From positions 7,378,001-7,442,000 of the forward strand of contig NZ_CP030047.1 in assembly GCF_015291625.1 (NCBI RefSeq): a stretch of 64,000 bases of DNA, read 5' to 3'. Positions 1 through 9,513 of the stretch are shown one piece after another. Position numbers and translations under genes: made by a program. The first letter of the stretch is position 1. Each line of letters opens with the position of its first letter. Source of the DNA: Bradyrhizobium sp. CCBAU 53421 (GTDB lineage: Bacteria; Pseudomonadota; Alphaproteobacteria; Rhizobiales; Xanthobacteraceae). The notes beneath the pieces are model-generated. The model saw only the letters and a list, made by a program, of their open reading frames with translations. It did no database searches and was not told where the DNA came from.

Positions 1-1550
1 CGCTTCAGCGTGTTATGGAGCAGATTCCACGTGTTGCCATAGAGATACGGAGAGGCGACGATATTGTCCCCCACTTCGCCGCTTGACAGGTTGACGATGG
101 CAAGGAAGGTTGCCGCCTGACCTGATGCGACGGCGAGCGAGTCGCTCCCCATGTCGACCGCAGCGTACCTTCTTTCCAGCGCGCGGGTTGTCGGATTGAT
201 GATCCTCGTATAGGTAAATCCATCAGCCTTGACGTTATAGACGTCCGCAATGTGATTCAGGTCGCCATCGAGTTCATAAGCCGTGTTCTGATAGATCGGC
301 ACTGCCACAGCTTTCGTCACCGGATCGCGTCGATAGCCCGCGTGCAGAACAGCAGTTTCGGCAGAGAACGGGAGCTGCGAGACCCTTGCGAAGGACGATG
401 ACATCTCGACGCCACGCTCGCAGGCCTGGCGGGTTGATGCCGTCCCCACGGATGAAGCCGGACCGGACCGAAAATATGTACGAAAGGCGCACCCCAACTG
501 CTCGATCCAACTGGGCTGAATCTCGCCAATGCAGCCGACCCGAAAACTCCGCGTCGCAAGATGCAGCTTCGAGTAGATGTAGAGGTTGTGGGCCGCCAAG
601 TGACGATATAGCCCATCGAATCCTGCCTGATCCGCGATTCCGGACGGCGCGCTGAACGCGACGCAGACCGGCGACTGCAAGTCGGCGGACAGCAGCGGAG
701 ACACTACCGCTTCGAGTTCTTGGACGAGATTGTCTCTGACCTTCTCATACCTGCGGCGCCTGGCATCAATGCCTTCCCCCTGCAGAATCTCCAAGGCCTT
801 CGTTGTTGCCTGAACGATGTGGGTCGGTGGGGTCGACCGCCACTCACCGGTGCGCTCGAGCGAGAGCCATTGATCTCTCACGTCGAGCACAAATGACCTT
901 GGTTCTTGAACCGCTTTTTTGAGCAGCTCGCGAGACGCGATGACAAAAGCTACTCCTGGCGGCCCCTCGATACACTTATTGCTCGACGTCACCAGGATGT
1001 CCGGTCCGCCGCGGCTTAGGTCGATGTCAATCGCGCCAAAAGAGCTCATGCCGTCGACGATCGTCTTGACACCACGCCGCCTCGCCTCCTCTATGATCGC
1101 GTCAAGCGGATTGACGATTCCGGTCGTCGTCTCGCAATGCACGAGACATAGGTGAGTAACGCCGGGATTTCGGCTCAGCTGCTCGGCAACTTCCTGGGGG
1201 TCCAGGGGCTCGGTAGCTCGCTTGACAACCTTCAGCGATTCGACGCCCCACAGCCGCAGAATCTTGAAAATGCGCTCGCCATAGATGCCGTTTATGCAAA
1301 CGAGCGGCTTGTCGTCCCTGGACACGAATGAAGAGAGCGCAGCTTCCATTGCAAAGGAGCCGCCTCCCTGAATAGGGACCACCGAATAGTCCTCGGCACG
1401 TCCCAGCAGGTTGAGCATCAGCCGCCTCATGCGGGCGGTCACTTCCTTGAATTCGCAATCGCGCGATGCGAGGTCGAGCTGCATCTGGCTCCTGACCGCC
1501 AGCGACAGCGACAATGGACCAGGCGTCAGCAGCGAACGTTGTCTAGTCAC
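1..1550 (-). CDS. rtxA: RtxA-type dihydrorhizobitoxine synthase, bifunctional fusion (partial)
   Basis: The reading frame is open from a GTG at 1550 (AAGGGG eight bases upstream) to the left edge, about 516 codons. Residues 1 to about 360 are a class V PLP aminotransferase of the PhnW/serine-pyruvate type, with VDGMSSFGA at 165-173 and the Schiff-base motif SSNKC with Lys192. After a linker, the same frame continues from about residue 383 into an O-acetylhomoserine sulfhydrylase (MetY/Cys-Met PLP family) with HAGYRRDP, VPIYQNTAY and FTYTRIINPT. This aminotransferase-sulfhydrylase fusion is characteristic of RtxA, which makes serinol and then dihydrorhizobitoxine in Bradyrhizobium. Rhizobitoxine inhibits plant ACC synthase and so lowers ethylene during nodulation. 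The C-terminal half of the sulfhydrylase lies outside the window. No interruption is seen in the visible part. Confidence 0.88.
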   Translation of the reverse strand, partial: MTRQRSLLTPGPLSLSLAVRSQMQLDLASRDCEFKEVTARMRRLMLNLLGRAEDYSVVPIQGGGSFAMEAALSSFVSRDDKPLVCINGIYGERIFKILRLWGVESLKVVKRATEPLDPQEVAEQLSRNPGVTHLCLVHCETTTGIVNPLDAIIEEARRRGVKTIVDGMSSFGAIDIDLSRGGPDILVTSSNKCIEGPPGVAFVIASRELLKKAVQEPRSFVLDVRDQWLSLERTGEWRSTPPTHIVQATTKALEILQGEGIDARRRRYEKVRDNLVQELEAVVSPLLSADLQSPVCVAFSAPSGIADQAGFDGLYRHLAAHNLYIYSKLHLATRSFRVGCIGEIQPSWIEQLGCAFRTYFRSGPASSVGTASTRQACERGVEMSSSFARVSQLPFSAETAVLHAGYRRDPVTKAVAVPIYQNTAYELDGDLNHIADVYNVKADGFTYTRIINPTTRALERRYAAVDMGSDSLAVASGQAATFLAIVNLSSGEVGDNIVASPYLYGNTWNLLHNTLK

Positions 1551-2254
1551 ACCAATTCCCCTTAAACCGTATTCGTCGATGGATCTGAATCGCGATGATG
1601 CGCCCTCACCCCCTTGGGCGCAGGTTTTCTCGGTTCATCTGCTGCTGGGAGAAACACCATAGGCGCAGGCGAGCTTCGCAGCGGCCCATCACATCATGCA
1701 TGCAAGGATTTGAGCGCCGTCGCATTGCCAGCTAGGCGTCGATCGGCTTACGCCCAACCTGTGTATTCAGGCGAACGTCGAGGTTCGGAACCAATGTGCA
1801 CGTCAGGCCATCGCGTGCGGATATCAATCCGCGCGTGATGGACATGATGCGTGCCGTTGCTGATGAGCCTGATCCTGCGTGAGCCTGACACTTGAGACAT
1901 TCGCATACTGCCACTCGTTGGAGAATTCGGGACGTTGACGACCTTTGCCGTTTAATTTCAGATCGTACAACTTGACGTTAGGTGCGTTTCAACCCTCTCC
2001 CGAAATCTTCTTGCGTGAATTTTTTCTGACGTGCTCCTTCACTAGGAGCGATAAGCCGACTCAGGCGGCTGAGCGAAGTGATCGGCAGCAAGCTAGCTCG
2101 GGGTTTTCATAGTCTGACGTCAGGATCGTCCCGGCACTCAATCATCACGGCGGTGGGTAACTGTGGTTGACGGCTGATCCGGAGTGCCGCCGCCCAGCGG
2201 TGAGCCGCAGAGAGCTCGAATGCTCAACCGCGGAGGAGCTCAACGGCGTCGCGG
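1551..2254. other. Intergenic region upstream of rtxA
   Basis: About 700 bases with no convincing gene. Short open frames exist (for example 1732-1914, minus), but none has a recognisable family or ribosome binding site. I checked the minus strand in front of rtxA for TGGC-N7-TTGC (sigma-54) and found none. Confidence 0.4.
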
Positions 2255-2455
2255 CTAAACGATCGTGCCCTGTGCCATGAGGCGCTCGAGTTCGACGGAT
2301 AGCTCCTTCGAGCCGTTCTGTGCGCGTTGGCTCTTCTGCCAGATCTGCCAGATGTCGAGCGCACTCTCGATCCGGTCTGCCACGTCCTCAAGGTCCAGCT
2401 CGAGGCCAGTGTCGATTATGCTCGAGACAGAGCGTCGAAATGTATGGCGCGACAA
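2255..2455 (-). CDS. Possible small hydrophilic protein (66 aa)
   Basis: A short frame starting from TTG encodes a charged, helical peptide with two Trp residues in DIWQIWQK and a C-terminus ELERLMAQGTIV. I do not recognise a family. A stop codon lies directly before the TTG, so this is not a tail of a gene cut by the neighbouring IS, whose left end is 14 bases away. It may be a real small gene or chance. Confidence 0.25.
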   Translation of the reverse strand: MSRHTFRRSVSSIIDTGLELDLEDVADRIESALDIWQIWQKSQRAQNGSKELSVELERLMAQGTIV

Positions 2456-2468
2456 TCAGAATGAGAGC

Positions 2469-2533
2469 GTATTGCCTCACGTATTGATGCTCCCGGGTGC
2501 GATCGGTTGCCTCATTTATTTTGCTCCTGGCTT
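2469..2533 (+). repeat. Left terminal inverted repeat of the IS
   Basis: Pairs with 4150-4213. Shared blocks are ATTGCCTC, CGTA, GTTGCCTCA and TGCTCC in the same order and spacing on opposite strands. Position is read by eye, so the outer edge is uncertain by a few bases. Confidence 0.75.
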
Positions 2534-2698
2534 GGGTTGAGGAGGAGGCCGGGTGCGGAGATGGCCGGGGTTTCGGAGCGCCCGGCCTCCTTCGCTGGCA
2601 CCTCGTACATCATTGGGGTGTTGTGACCTCATGCCCTGGCGGCATTTTCCCGCTAGGAGCGAACAGCAGCGCATTCGCTTGCTCGCTGCGCCAGGATT

Positions 2699-4153
2699 TC
2701 AGCCGACGTTGAAGGGTTCGAAGAAGCTTGTTCGGATAGGCTCCAGGATATATTCCACCTGCAAGCGCGAGAGCAGTTCGCTGCCAGTCCGCCAGGGCTC
2801 GGCTTCAAACCATTTTCGCAAATCTGGCGTTGCCCGGATGAGAGGGTCGGGACGACGCCGACCTCTCTTCGCTTTCACAATTGGCCGATCCGTCGGTCGC
2901 ATGGCTCCGTCCTTCCAGGCCGTGCGCAGGCTTGCCAGGAAAAGATCGATCGGTTGCGATGCCATGGCAGGATCGGAGGTTGGCTGGGAATCCGCAAGCG
3001 CCGCGAGACGTTCCTGCGCGGCGCGGATATCGCGCAACAACGCGACGGGATCAAGATGAGCGTAGATTTCCTGGAGGCGGACGCGAACCGGATCGAGCGT
3101 GCGGGCATCGGCGGCCACGCGCTGGTGCGGCGTCGCCGGCGCGCTGTATGTCTTGCGCACACGCGCACCGTCACGCTGCTTGGCTATCAACTTAAACGAC
3201 GGCTGGAAGAAGTTCACGAACAGTCGCGCCGATCGATAAAGTTCAGCCAGCAACGTGGCCGCTTCCAGGCCCTCGAACCGACGATAGCCCACCATCCTGC
3301 GCACGACGGCGCCGTTCTTCTGCTCGACGAACGCCTGGTCGTTCTTGCGGTAAGGCCGGCAACGCGTGAAGACGATGTTGGCCGCTTCGCAGTAGGCCTT
3401 CAGCGTCTCGTTCATGAACACGGTGTCGTTGTCCGTATCGAGGCCGAGCAGCGCAAAGGGCAATTGTTTGCGCAATTCCGTTAGCACCGTACTCAGCAGC
3501 GTCTGTTCGCGCACGATCAGAGGGGCGCACTCCGTCCAGCCGGTCGCAATGTCGGTGAGCACAATGGTCTGGATATAGCTGCCGCGCGCCGATGGACCGC
3601 TGTGCGCTACGAGATCCGCCTCGACGAACCCCGGCGCCGGATCGTTCCAATCTGCCGACGTCCGTATTGGAATGCTACGACGCAAGGCGTGCGTCGTGCG
3701 CCGTCGGCGCTTGCGACCCAACCCTTCTCGGACCCGCGCCAACGCGCGGTCGATCGTGGCCGCGCTCATCGCCAGAAGTTTGCCGCGGATCTCGGGAGCG
3801 AGGTCGAGGTGACCGTGTCGTTCCATCGCCTCGATCAGCGCGGGCATCAGCGCCTTCAGCCGCTTCCCGTAAATCCGGTCAGACGCTTCCCAAAGGAGCG
3901 CGATCGCGTTGTGTTCCGCCTCGTTATAGACCCGGCGGCGCGCCCGCCGACTTGGTCGTACGTCCTCCTGACCTCGCAGTAGTCGCATCGCGTGCTTGCG
4001 ATGGAATCCGGTGATCTCGACGAACTCGTCCAATATCTGCGCCTTCTTCGCGCGATCCGAACTTCGATAGCGCGCGCCTACCGCCGCCGTCAGTTCCTTC
4101 CGCGTCGCCATGCTCAGCCACCCCATCTTCGCCCCCGCCCGTTCCCAGTCCAA
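2699..4153 (-). CDS. IS transposase, rve-type integrase catalytic domain
   Basis: Up to 484 residues; the true start may be the inner ATG of MGWLSMATRKE or MATRKE. The N-terminal part has helix-turn-helix character (KKAQILDEFVEITGFHRKHA). The middle is an rve/DDE integrase core: the first Asp is in GFVEADLVAH, the second in LGLDTDNDTVF, and the Glu is in NDQAFVEQKNGAVVRR. The C-terminal third is basic and probably binds DNA. The frame is uninterrupted from start to stop, so the element could be active. I cannot name the IS family with certainty; rhizobial genomes carry many similar integrase-type elements. Confidence 0.85.
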   Translation of the reverse strand: MDWERAGAKMGWLSMATRKELTAAVGARYRSSDRAKKAQILDEFVEITGFHRKHAMRLLRGQEDVRPSRRARRRVYNEAEHNAIALLWEASDRIYGKRLKALMPALIEAMERHGHLDLAPEIRGKLLAMSAATIDRALARVREGLGRKRRRRTTHALRRSIPIRTSADWNDPAPGFVEADLVAHSGPSARGSYIQTIVLTDIATGWTECAPLIVREQTLLSTVLTELRKQLPFALLGLDTDNDTVFMNETLKAYCEAANIVFTRCRPYRKNDQAFVEQKNGAVVRRMVGYRRFEGLEAATLLAELYRSARLFVNFFQPSFKLIAKQRDGARVRKTYSAPATPHQRVAADARTLDPVRVRLQEIYAHLDPVALLRDIRAAQERLAALADSQPTSDPAMASQPIDLFLASLRTAWKDGAMRPTDRPIVKAKRGRRRPDPLIRATPDLRKWFEAEPWRTGSELLSRLQVEYILEPIRTSFFEPFNVG

Positions 4154-4213
4154 GGGAGCAATTTACGTGAGGCAACGGCTCAGCATCCGGGAACATTTAC
4201 GGCGAGGCAATGC
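4150..4213 (-). repeat. Right terminal inverted repeat of the IS
   Basis: Reverse complement of the left end with mismatches. It lies just upstream of the transposase start at 4153 and so probably overlaps its promoter. Confidence 0.75.
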
Positions 4214-4748
4214 GGCGCCTTGATCGCCGCCGCCCAGAAATGCCAGAAACCGCGCCAGCGATAGCCTTGCCCTTTGGGAAGCGGCCTTGGGTCGGGTCTT
4301 CCCGCGAGAACTGAAGCCATCAAGCTGCAGGCTCATTGAGGAGGTGAGCGGTCCGGCATGAATTAGGTGGGGGCGCGACCGGCGTGCGCCAGCCTTTCCC
4401 ACGGATTTCCCATCGTTCCCTGCCGGCCCGCTCCGTGCAGACATGTTCACAGCCAGCCGCGCGGACGGACCTTTGAAGCTCGTGCGCACGCGAGGGCTAC
4501 GGCCAAAACTGTAGACAGCGCCCCGAGGGCAGACCTGGCGCCGAGAGCCGGGACGGGCTGCTCCTGCTTCCAGGTCAATGTACTGGGAAACAATTGTGGC
4601 CCGCCGGATGCGGCGAGACCCGGAGGAACGAATTGCCCCTCGTCGTGCGCAAGGGATCAAAGCTGGATGGCCGAGATCCGGCAGCTCGGTTACGAGACCC
4701 TTGGCGCGGCGCCGGCCGGGCGCGCGGGAAACGGCGTCAAGCGAGAAC
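4214..4748. other. Intergenic region
   Basis: About 530 bases between the IS and the small gene at 4749. Several overlapping frames exist on both strands, none with family character. It is probably eroded island DNA. Confidence 0.35.
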
Positions 4749-4964
4749 TCAGGCTATTGGAAGTCGGACTTCCTCTCTGGCCTTTGTCCTGGCGTCGTAG
4801 ATTCTGACTTGAAGCATGGGACGGCACTTCTTGAGCTCCTGCGCTCCTGCAAAGGCTCCGTCTCTGGTCGCGAATTCGGTTTTCAATTGACCGTCGATTT
4901 CGAGCACATAACCAGAAGAGGGCAATCGACGTGTGGACGCGACCATTTTGTTCCTTTGGAGCAT
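4749..4964 (-). CDS. Conserved small protein, paralogue of the broken copy at 39968
   Basis: The frame gives up to 71 residues; MVASTRR is a possible inner start. The core YVLEIDGQLKTEFATRDGA and the tail MLQVRIYDARTKAREEV match a second locus at 39968-40136 that reads YGLEVNGRLKAEFVTRDGA and MLQIGIYDAQTNAREEI. Two diverged copies that keep the same protein pattern show that it is, or was, a real gene. The pattern (short beta strands, then an ELKK helix) suggests a compact soluble domain. Function is unknown. It lies downstream of cysNC on the same strand. Confidence 0.6.
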   Translation of the reverse strand: MLQRNKMVASTRRLPSSGYVLEIDGQLKTEFATRDGAFAGAQELKKCRPMLQVRIYDARTKAREEVRLPIA

Positions 4965-5077
4965 GAGTCTGATTGACGCCTGTGCTTAACCCGAGTCGCC
5001 GTGGCCCGGCCAGCAGGTTAATGAGAGGCATTTCCTGCTATCGATGGTGCGATCCGAGGTGACAGGTTTGACGAACA

Positions 5078-6961
5078 CTAACCGCCAAGAATTGCGCGAG
5101 CCATCAAAACATCGATCACGGCCTGGGCCATTTGCTCAGGTGTCTGCTCCACGGTCCTGAGATGAATTTCGGGTCTTATCGGCGCTTCGTAGGACGCATC
5201 GATGCCGGTGAAGTTCTTGATCTTACCGGACTTCGCCTTCGAATAAAGACCTTTGGGATCGCGCCGCGCGCATTCTTCGATTGGCGTATCGACAAAGACT
5301 TCGACAAACTCCTCCTTGCTGACCAGACTGCGCACCCTGTCTCGTTCGGCCCTGTGGGGCGAGATGAACGAACAAATTACGATCAAGCCACTGTCCGCCA
5401 TCAACTTGGCAACTTCCCCGGCGCGCCGAATGTTTTCCATTCGATCGACCTCGGAGAAGCCGAGGTCCGCGTTTAATCCGTGCCGCAGGTTGTCCCCATC
5501 CAACAGCATGGCATGGCGGGACATTGCAAACAGCTTTTGATCGACGATATTGGCAATCGTCGATTTTCCCGCGCCTGACAGGCCGGTGAACCAAATGATG
5601 CAAGGCTTCTGGTTCTTGAGGTCGGCCCGCTCCTTCCGTCCCACCGCAACGGGTTGCCAAACGATATTGCCAGCCCGCCGCAATGGACGTGCGATCATTC
5701 CGGCCGCGACCGTACGGTTGGTATAACGGTCGATGGCGATAAATGATCCGGTCTTGCGATTGACCTCGTAAGGATCGAACGCCGCAGGCAAGGCGGTTGA
5801 GATATTGCAAAAACCGATCTCGTTAAGGCCAAGCGTCCCGGCTGCCAGGTGCTTTCGTGTATTGACGTCGATCCGATGATTGATCGCGGTAATGCTACCT
5901 GCTGTGGTCTGCGATCCGATGCGCAGAATGTAATGGCGCCCCACCACGAGCTGGTCCTCATCCATCCAGATCAGATGAGCGGCGAATTGGTCGGCGAGCT
6001 CCGGCCGCTCGGCGGGACGTGCCAGGAGATCGCCGCGGCTGATATCGATTTCGTCTTCAACGGTAATCGTGATTGCATCGCCGGCTTCGGCGCAGGACAG
6101 ATCGCCGCCCTGCGTCACAATCCGCCTGACCCGTGTGGTCCGTCCAGACGCTGCGACGACGATGTCGTCTCCCACCGAGATGCTTCCGGAAGCCACGGAT
6201 CCGGCGTAACCGCGGAAATCCAGGTCCGGCCGGTTCACCCACTGCACCGGAAAACGGAAGGCATGCCCGGAGCTGTCGGACTGGATATCAATACTCTCCA
6301 ACTGGCCGAGCAGGCAGGGACCATGGTACCAGCGAGTGTTGCCGGATCGGTTGACGACATTGTCGCCGTGCCTGGCAGAGATCGGGATCGGAACGATCGA
6401 GTCGAACCCAAGATCGCTGGCAAAGGCAACATAGTCGGCGACGATCCGATCAAAGGTCGCTTTGCTGTAGTGGGCGAGGTCGATCTTGTTCACCGCCAGG
6501 ACGAGATGGCGAATACCAAGGAGCGAACAGATGAACGAGTGGCGCTTGGTTTGGACCAGCACCCCCTTGCGGGCATCGATGAGGATGATAGCGAGCTGGG
6601 CATTCGAGGCGCCCGTTGCCATGTTGCGAGTATACTGCTCGTGGCCGGGCGTATCGGCCACCATGAACGAGCGCCGTTCCGTCGCAAAGAACCGATAGGC
6701 CACATCGATCGTGATGCCCTGCTCTCGTTCGGCCTCAAGCCCGTCGACGAGCAGCGCGAAATCGATCTCACGGCCGGTCGTGCCGTGCTTGGCGCTGTCC
6801 CGTTCCAGCACCGTCAGCTGATCCTTGTAGATCATCTTGCTGTCATGCAGCAGCCGGCCGATCAGCGTCGACTTCCCATCGTCCACCGAACCGCAGGTGA
6901 TGAATCGCAGCTGATCCTTTGGCTTGGCCTGGACAGATTCCGTTATCGGTTTGGCAAGCAT
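5078..6961 (-). CDS. cysNC: Bifunctional sulfate adenylyltransferase GTPase subunit / APS kinase (CysN-CysC, NodQ type)
   Basis: About 627 residues. The N-terminal EF-Tu-like GTPase has the P-loop GSVDDGKS (about 24-31), DTPGHEQYTRN and NKIDLAHYS. It drives ATP sulfurylase together with CysD. The C-terminal APS kinase has a second P-loop, GLSGAGKS, followed by DGDNLRHGLNADLGFS, and phosphorylates APS to PAPS. This fusion is the NodQ architecture of rhizobia. The ATG at 6961 overlaps the cysD stop as TGATG; a TTG at 6964 is also possible. PAPS made here would feed the sulfotransferase encoded upstream at 8131-9513. No defect is visible. Confidence 0.93.
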   Translation of the reverse strand: MLAKPITESVQAKPKDQLRFITCGSVDDGKSTLIGRLLHDSKMIYKDQLTVLERDSAKHGTTGREIDFALLVDGLEAEREQGITIDVAYRFFATERRSFMVADTPGHEQYTRNMATGASNAQLAIILIDARKGVLVQTKRHSFICSLLGIRHLVLAVNKIDLAHYSKATFDRIVADYVAFASDLGFDSIVPIPISARHGDNVVNRSGNTRWYHGPCLLGQLESIDIQSDSSGHAFRFPVQWVNRPDLDFRGYAGSVASGSISVGDDIVVAASGRTTRVRRIVTQGGDLSCAEAGDAITITVEDEIDISRGDLLARPAERPELADQFAAHLIWMDEDQLVVGRHYILRIGSQTTAGSITAINHRIDVNTRKHLAAGTLGLNEIGFCNISTALPAAFDPYEVNRKTGSFIAIDRYTNRTVAAGMIARPLRRAGNIVWQPVAVGRKERADLKNQKPCIIWFTGLSGAGKSTIANIVDQKLFAMSRHAMLLDGDNLRHGLNADLGFSEVDRMENIRRAGEVAKLMADSGLIVICSFISPHRAERDRVRSLVSKEEFVEVFVDTPIEECARRDPKGLYSKAKSGKIKNFTGIDASYEAPIRPEIHLRTVEQTPEQMAQAVIDVLMARAILGG

Positions 6962-7860
6962 CAAAAGTAGCCTTCCCGCTTCTTCTTCTCCATCGAAGCG
7001 GCTTCATCGACATCAATCAGCCGCCCCTGACGCTCCGACACCGTCGCAGTCTGCATCTCTGCGACGATGTCTTCGATCGTCGTTGCGTCGGATTCAATAG
7101 CCCCGCTCAACGGATAGCATCCTAGCGTGCGGAAACGGATCATCCGCATTTGCGGCGTCTCGCCAGACAGAAGCGGCAATCGCTTGTCGTCGATCATGAT
7201 CGTTGCGCCATTTCGACGCACGATCGGTCTTTGCTTTGCGAAATAGAGTGGGACGACCGGAATCTTCTCGCACATGATGTATTCCCACACGTCGAGCTCA
7301 GTCCAGTTCGACATTGCAAAAACGCGCATGGTTTCGCCCGGGCGAATCCGCGTGTTGAACAGGTTCCAGAGCTCCGGCCGCTGGTTGCGGGGGTCCCATA
7401 CGTGCCCAGCCGAGCGGAAGGAGAGAATCCGCTCTTTTGCGCGGCTCTTTTCCTCATCACGGCGCGCGCCGCCAAAGGCAGCATCAAATTCGTGAAGGTC
7501 CAGCGCCTGCTTCAGGGCGTCGGTCTTCATCACCTGGGTATGAAGCGCGGAGCCGGAATCGATCGGATTGATCCCGCGCTCGATGCCCTCCTCGTTCACA
7601 TGGACGATCAGGTCGAGGCCGAGGCGCTTGGCTGTCGCGTCCCGGAAGCTAATCATCTCGCGAAACTTCCAGGTCGTGTCGACGTGAAGCAGGGGAAAAG
7701 GCAGCTTTGCGGGATAGAAGGCCTTGATCGCAATGTGCAGCATCACGCTCGAGTCTTTTCCGATCGAGTAAAGCATGACCGGCTTTTTGAACTCGGCGAC
7801 CACGTCACGCATGATTTCGATCGATTCAGCCTCGAGACGGCGCAGATGTTTCGGCAGCAT
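6961..7860 (-). CDS. cysD: Sulfate adenylyltransferase subunit 2 (CysD/NodP)
   Basis: Catalytic subunit of ATP sulfurylase, a PP-loop ATP pyrophosphatase family protein. The motif [13 protein letters not shown] sits about 30 residues from the chosen start, and [26 protein letters not shown] and the C-terminal KKKREGYF are typical. I chose the ATG at 7860 ([20 protein letters not shown]) because CysD/NodP proteins begin this way. The frame can extend to 7953, but those 31 residues look non-family. It is coupled to cysNC by overlapping stop and start codons. Confidence 0.93.
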   Translation of the reverse strand: MLPKHLRRLEAESIEIMRDVVAEFKKPVMLYSIGKDSSVMLHIAIKAFYPAKLPFPLLHVDTTWKFREMISFRDATAKRLGLDLIVHVNEEGIERGINPIDSGSALHTQVMKTDALKQALDLHEFDAAFGGARRDEEKSRAKERILSFRSAGHVWDPRNQRPELWNLFNTRIRPGETMRVFAMSNWTELDVWEYIMCEKIPVVPLYFAKQRPIVRRNGATIMIDDKRLPLLSGETPQMRMIRFRTLGCYPLSGAIESDATTIEDIVAEMQTATVSERQGRLIDVDEAASMEKKKREGYF

Positions 7861-8130
7861 GTGTCTTCTACGATGCGGGATCGCTAGTTCGTTCAGTACC
7901 GCGTTTGCCTTGCGATAGGCCCGACAGGCGTTGCAGCGATCGGCGCCTGCCATAGCGCATCGGCGTCCACCGGGTCAAACAGCGGATAGCGCGCAATCCT
8001 TCGTCGACGCCTGCCAGCATCCAAGCGAAGCGCGGCTGGACACGCGAGCCGGTGGACTTACTTCCGCTTGCCAGCTAGACAACGAGCTCGATAAGGCAGG
8101 CAGCACATTCTGACCATAATCCTGGGAGGG
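7861..8130. other. Gap between cysD and the sulfotransferase
   Basis: About 270 bases with no supported gene. It probably holds leader sequence for cysD. No clear terminator separates the two genes. Confidence 0.35.
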
Positions 8131-9513
8131 TCATCGCTCATGATTGCTGCGTCCCTCCTTGAGCCGCACAATCTCGTCCCGCAGCGCCTCGATAACGGCG
8201 TCGCGATGCCGAACGGCCTCTTGCTGGGCACCTCGATCCGATTCCGAGGCCAAGAGTGCCATGCGCAACTGGGCCGCCATCGAACTCGTCAGCTCCTGAC
8301 TTTGGTCGAAGTCGGTTCCGGATAGATGCTGCGCATCGTGCCCTGTGGATGCATTTGCTGTGGAGCAAGAGTTCTCGATTGGCTGCCGAATCCCAGGGGT
8401 CGGCTTACCGGGGTTGGCTGGAATGTTCGACCATGCCCGTTCCCTGCTGAGGCGCAGATCCCACCACATTCGAAATATCTGACGATAGAGCTCGGTGACC
8501 TCGCGCCCTTTATCAACCACTCCGGCTTGTTGTGCGTGCCGCAATTCCGCTCCATATCCGAGCTGTATCATCAGCTCGACGCCGATCAGATCGGTTATCG
8601 TTTGCATCTCTTCGATACCCAATTGGACTTGCCACGCGTCGACAGACTTCTCATCGACGGTCCTTCTTTCAAGGATTTTCCGATCTCCAAAGCTGCTGGA
8701 GTGAAGATAATCGGCCCGAGCCGTCGACGTAGCTGCAGTGTCTTTTGGATCACAGCCAAGGCCAGCGATGAGACGCTGAATTTCCCCCTCCGGACACGCC
8801 GCCAGACGTTCGTACTGCACCACCATCGTCTGCCGGCGATCGCGGTGCGCAGCGAGTTTGGGCAGGCCGAGAACCAAATCAGCAAGCGAAGAGGCAATAA
8901 CGTCAGGCAGGCGGAGCATGAGATCAGCAAGCGAGTACACGCTGACCGAACGGGAGCTTTCCGCCTGAAGGGGGACACCCCAAGTCGACTTCAGGGATGC
9001 GGCAATGGCGTAGGGATTGCGCATCAGAAGAATATGCGGCGCTTCAGGATAAAGAAGATCCAAATAGTCGAGCACCATCCAGTAGCGTGGTGTCTTGTCC
9101 ACGATGATGCGCTTGCCCGCCGAGGACAGATACGCACCGTACGCCGCATCCGCAAAGGCACGGCTGACCGCAGCGCGATCGATCCGGCCCAAGAACTCGG
9201 AAGTTGCCGTTTCGATCAGAGATCTTCCGGCCGGGTGACGATGGTCCACCCTGCCAAACGACTCAAGAGCCAGCATGAGCCAAGGCTCTGGTGGAGCTGT
9301 AATTTCCGGATGCTGTTGGAGCAAATGCGCCAACAGCGTCGTTCCGGATCGTGGAAGGCCGAGCAGAAAGCAGACCGTGGCCCCGCGGTTTACATCCTGG
9401 CTCAAGATATCGCTCCCGATGTGCTCGAGGAAAGCGAACCCCGAACCACACACTTGTTCGCTCGAGGACGACGGCGGCCGAGCAATTTCCCATCGGCCGA
9501 TCGCTCGCGACAC
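8131..9513 (-). CDS. PAPS-dependent sulfotransferase with long C-terminal extension
   Basis: 460 residues. The 5'-phosphosulfate loop LGLPRSGTTL is at 51-60 and the 3'-phosphate motif appears in LLMRNPYAIAAS. The acceptor site and order of blocks fit the cytosolic sulfotransferase fold. After about residue 330 comes a Ser/Thr- and Gln-rich tail ending in a charged helix (VIEALRDEIVRLKEG) that could be a short coiled coil; this is not part of the usual domain. Its position directly before cysD and cysNC suggests it uses the PAPS made by them. Substrate is unknown: a Nod factor or a surface glycan are both possible. It is not a clear NodH or NoeE by eye. Confidence 0.8.
   Translation of the reverse strand: MSRAIGRWEIARPPSSSSEQVCGSGFAFLEHIGSDILSQDVNRGATVCFLLGLPRSGTTLLAHLLQQHPEITAPPEPWLMLALESFGRVDHRHPAGRSLIETATSEFLGRIDRAAVSRAFADAAYGAYLSSAGKRIIVDKTPRYWMVLDYLDLLYPEAPHILLMRNPYAIAASLKSTWGVPLQAESSRSVSVYSLADLMLRLPDVIASSLADLVLGLPKLAAHRDRRQTMVVQYERLAACPEGEIQRLIAGLGCDPKDTAATSTARADYLHSSSFGDRKILERRTVDEKSVDAWQVQLGIEEMQTITDLIGVELMIQLGYGAELRHAQQAGVVDKGREVTELYRQIFRMWWDLRLSRERAWSNIPANPGKPTPGIRQPIENSCSTANASTGHDAQHLSGTDFDQSQELTSSMAAQLRMALLASESDRGAQQEAVRHRDAVIEALRDEIVRLKEGRSNHER

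Larger units (their letters stand above)
2469..4213 (-). mobile_element. Insertion sequence with long imperfect terminal repeats
   Basis: An integrase-type transposase gene (2699-4153) is framed by imperfect inverted repeats of about 60 bases. The left end reads GTATTGCCTCACGTATTGAT at 2469-2488. The right end, read on the minus strand from 4213, starts GCATTGCCTCGCCGTAAATG. Each end also carries a second internal copy of TTGCCTC followed by a TGCTCC-like block, as in multi-site transposase binding ends. No certain target-site duplication was found. The element looks intact. Confidence 0.8.

Noticed and set aside
5849..6970. Plus-strand frame opposite cysNC (373 codons)
   Set aside because: Antisense shadow; the GTPase reading is certain.
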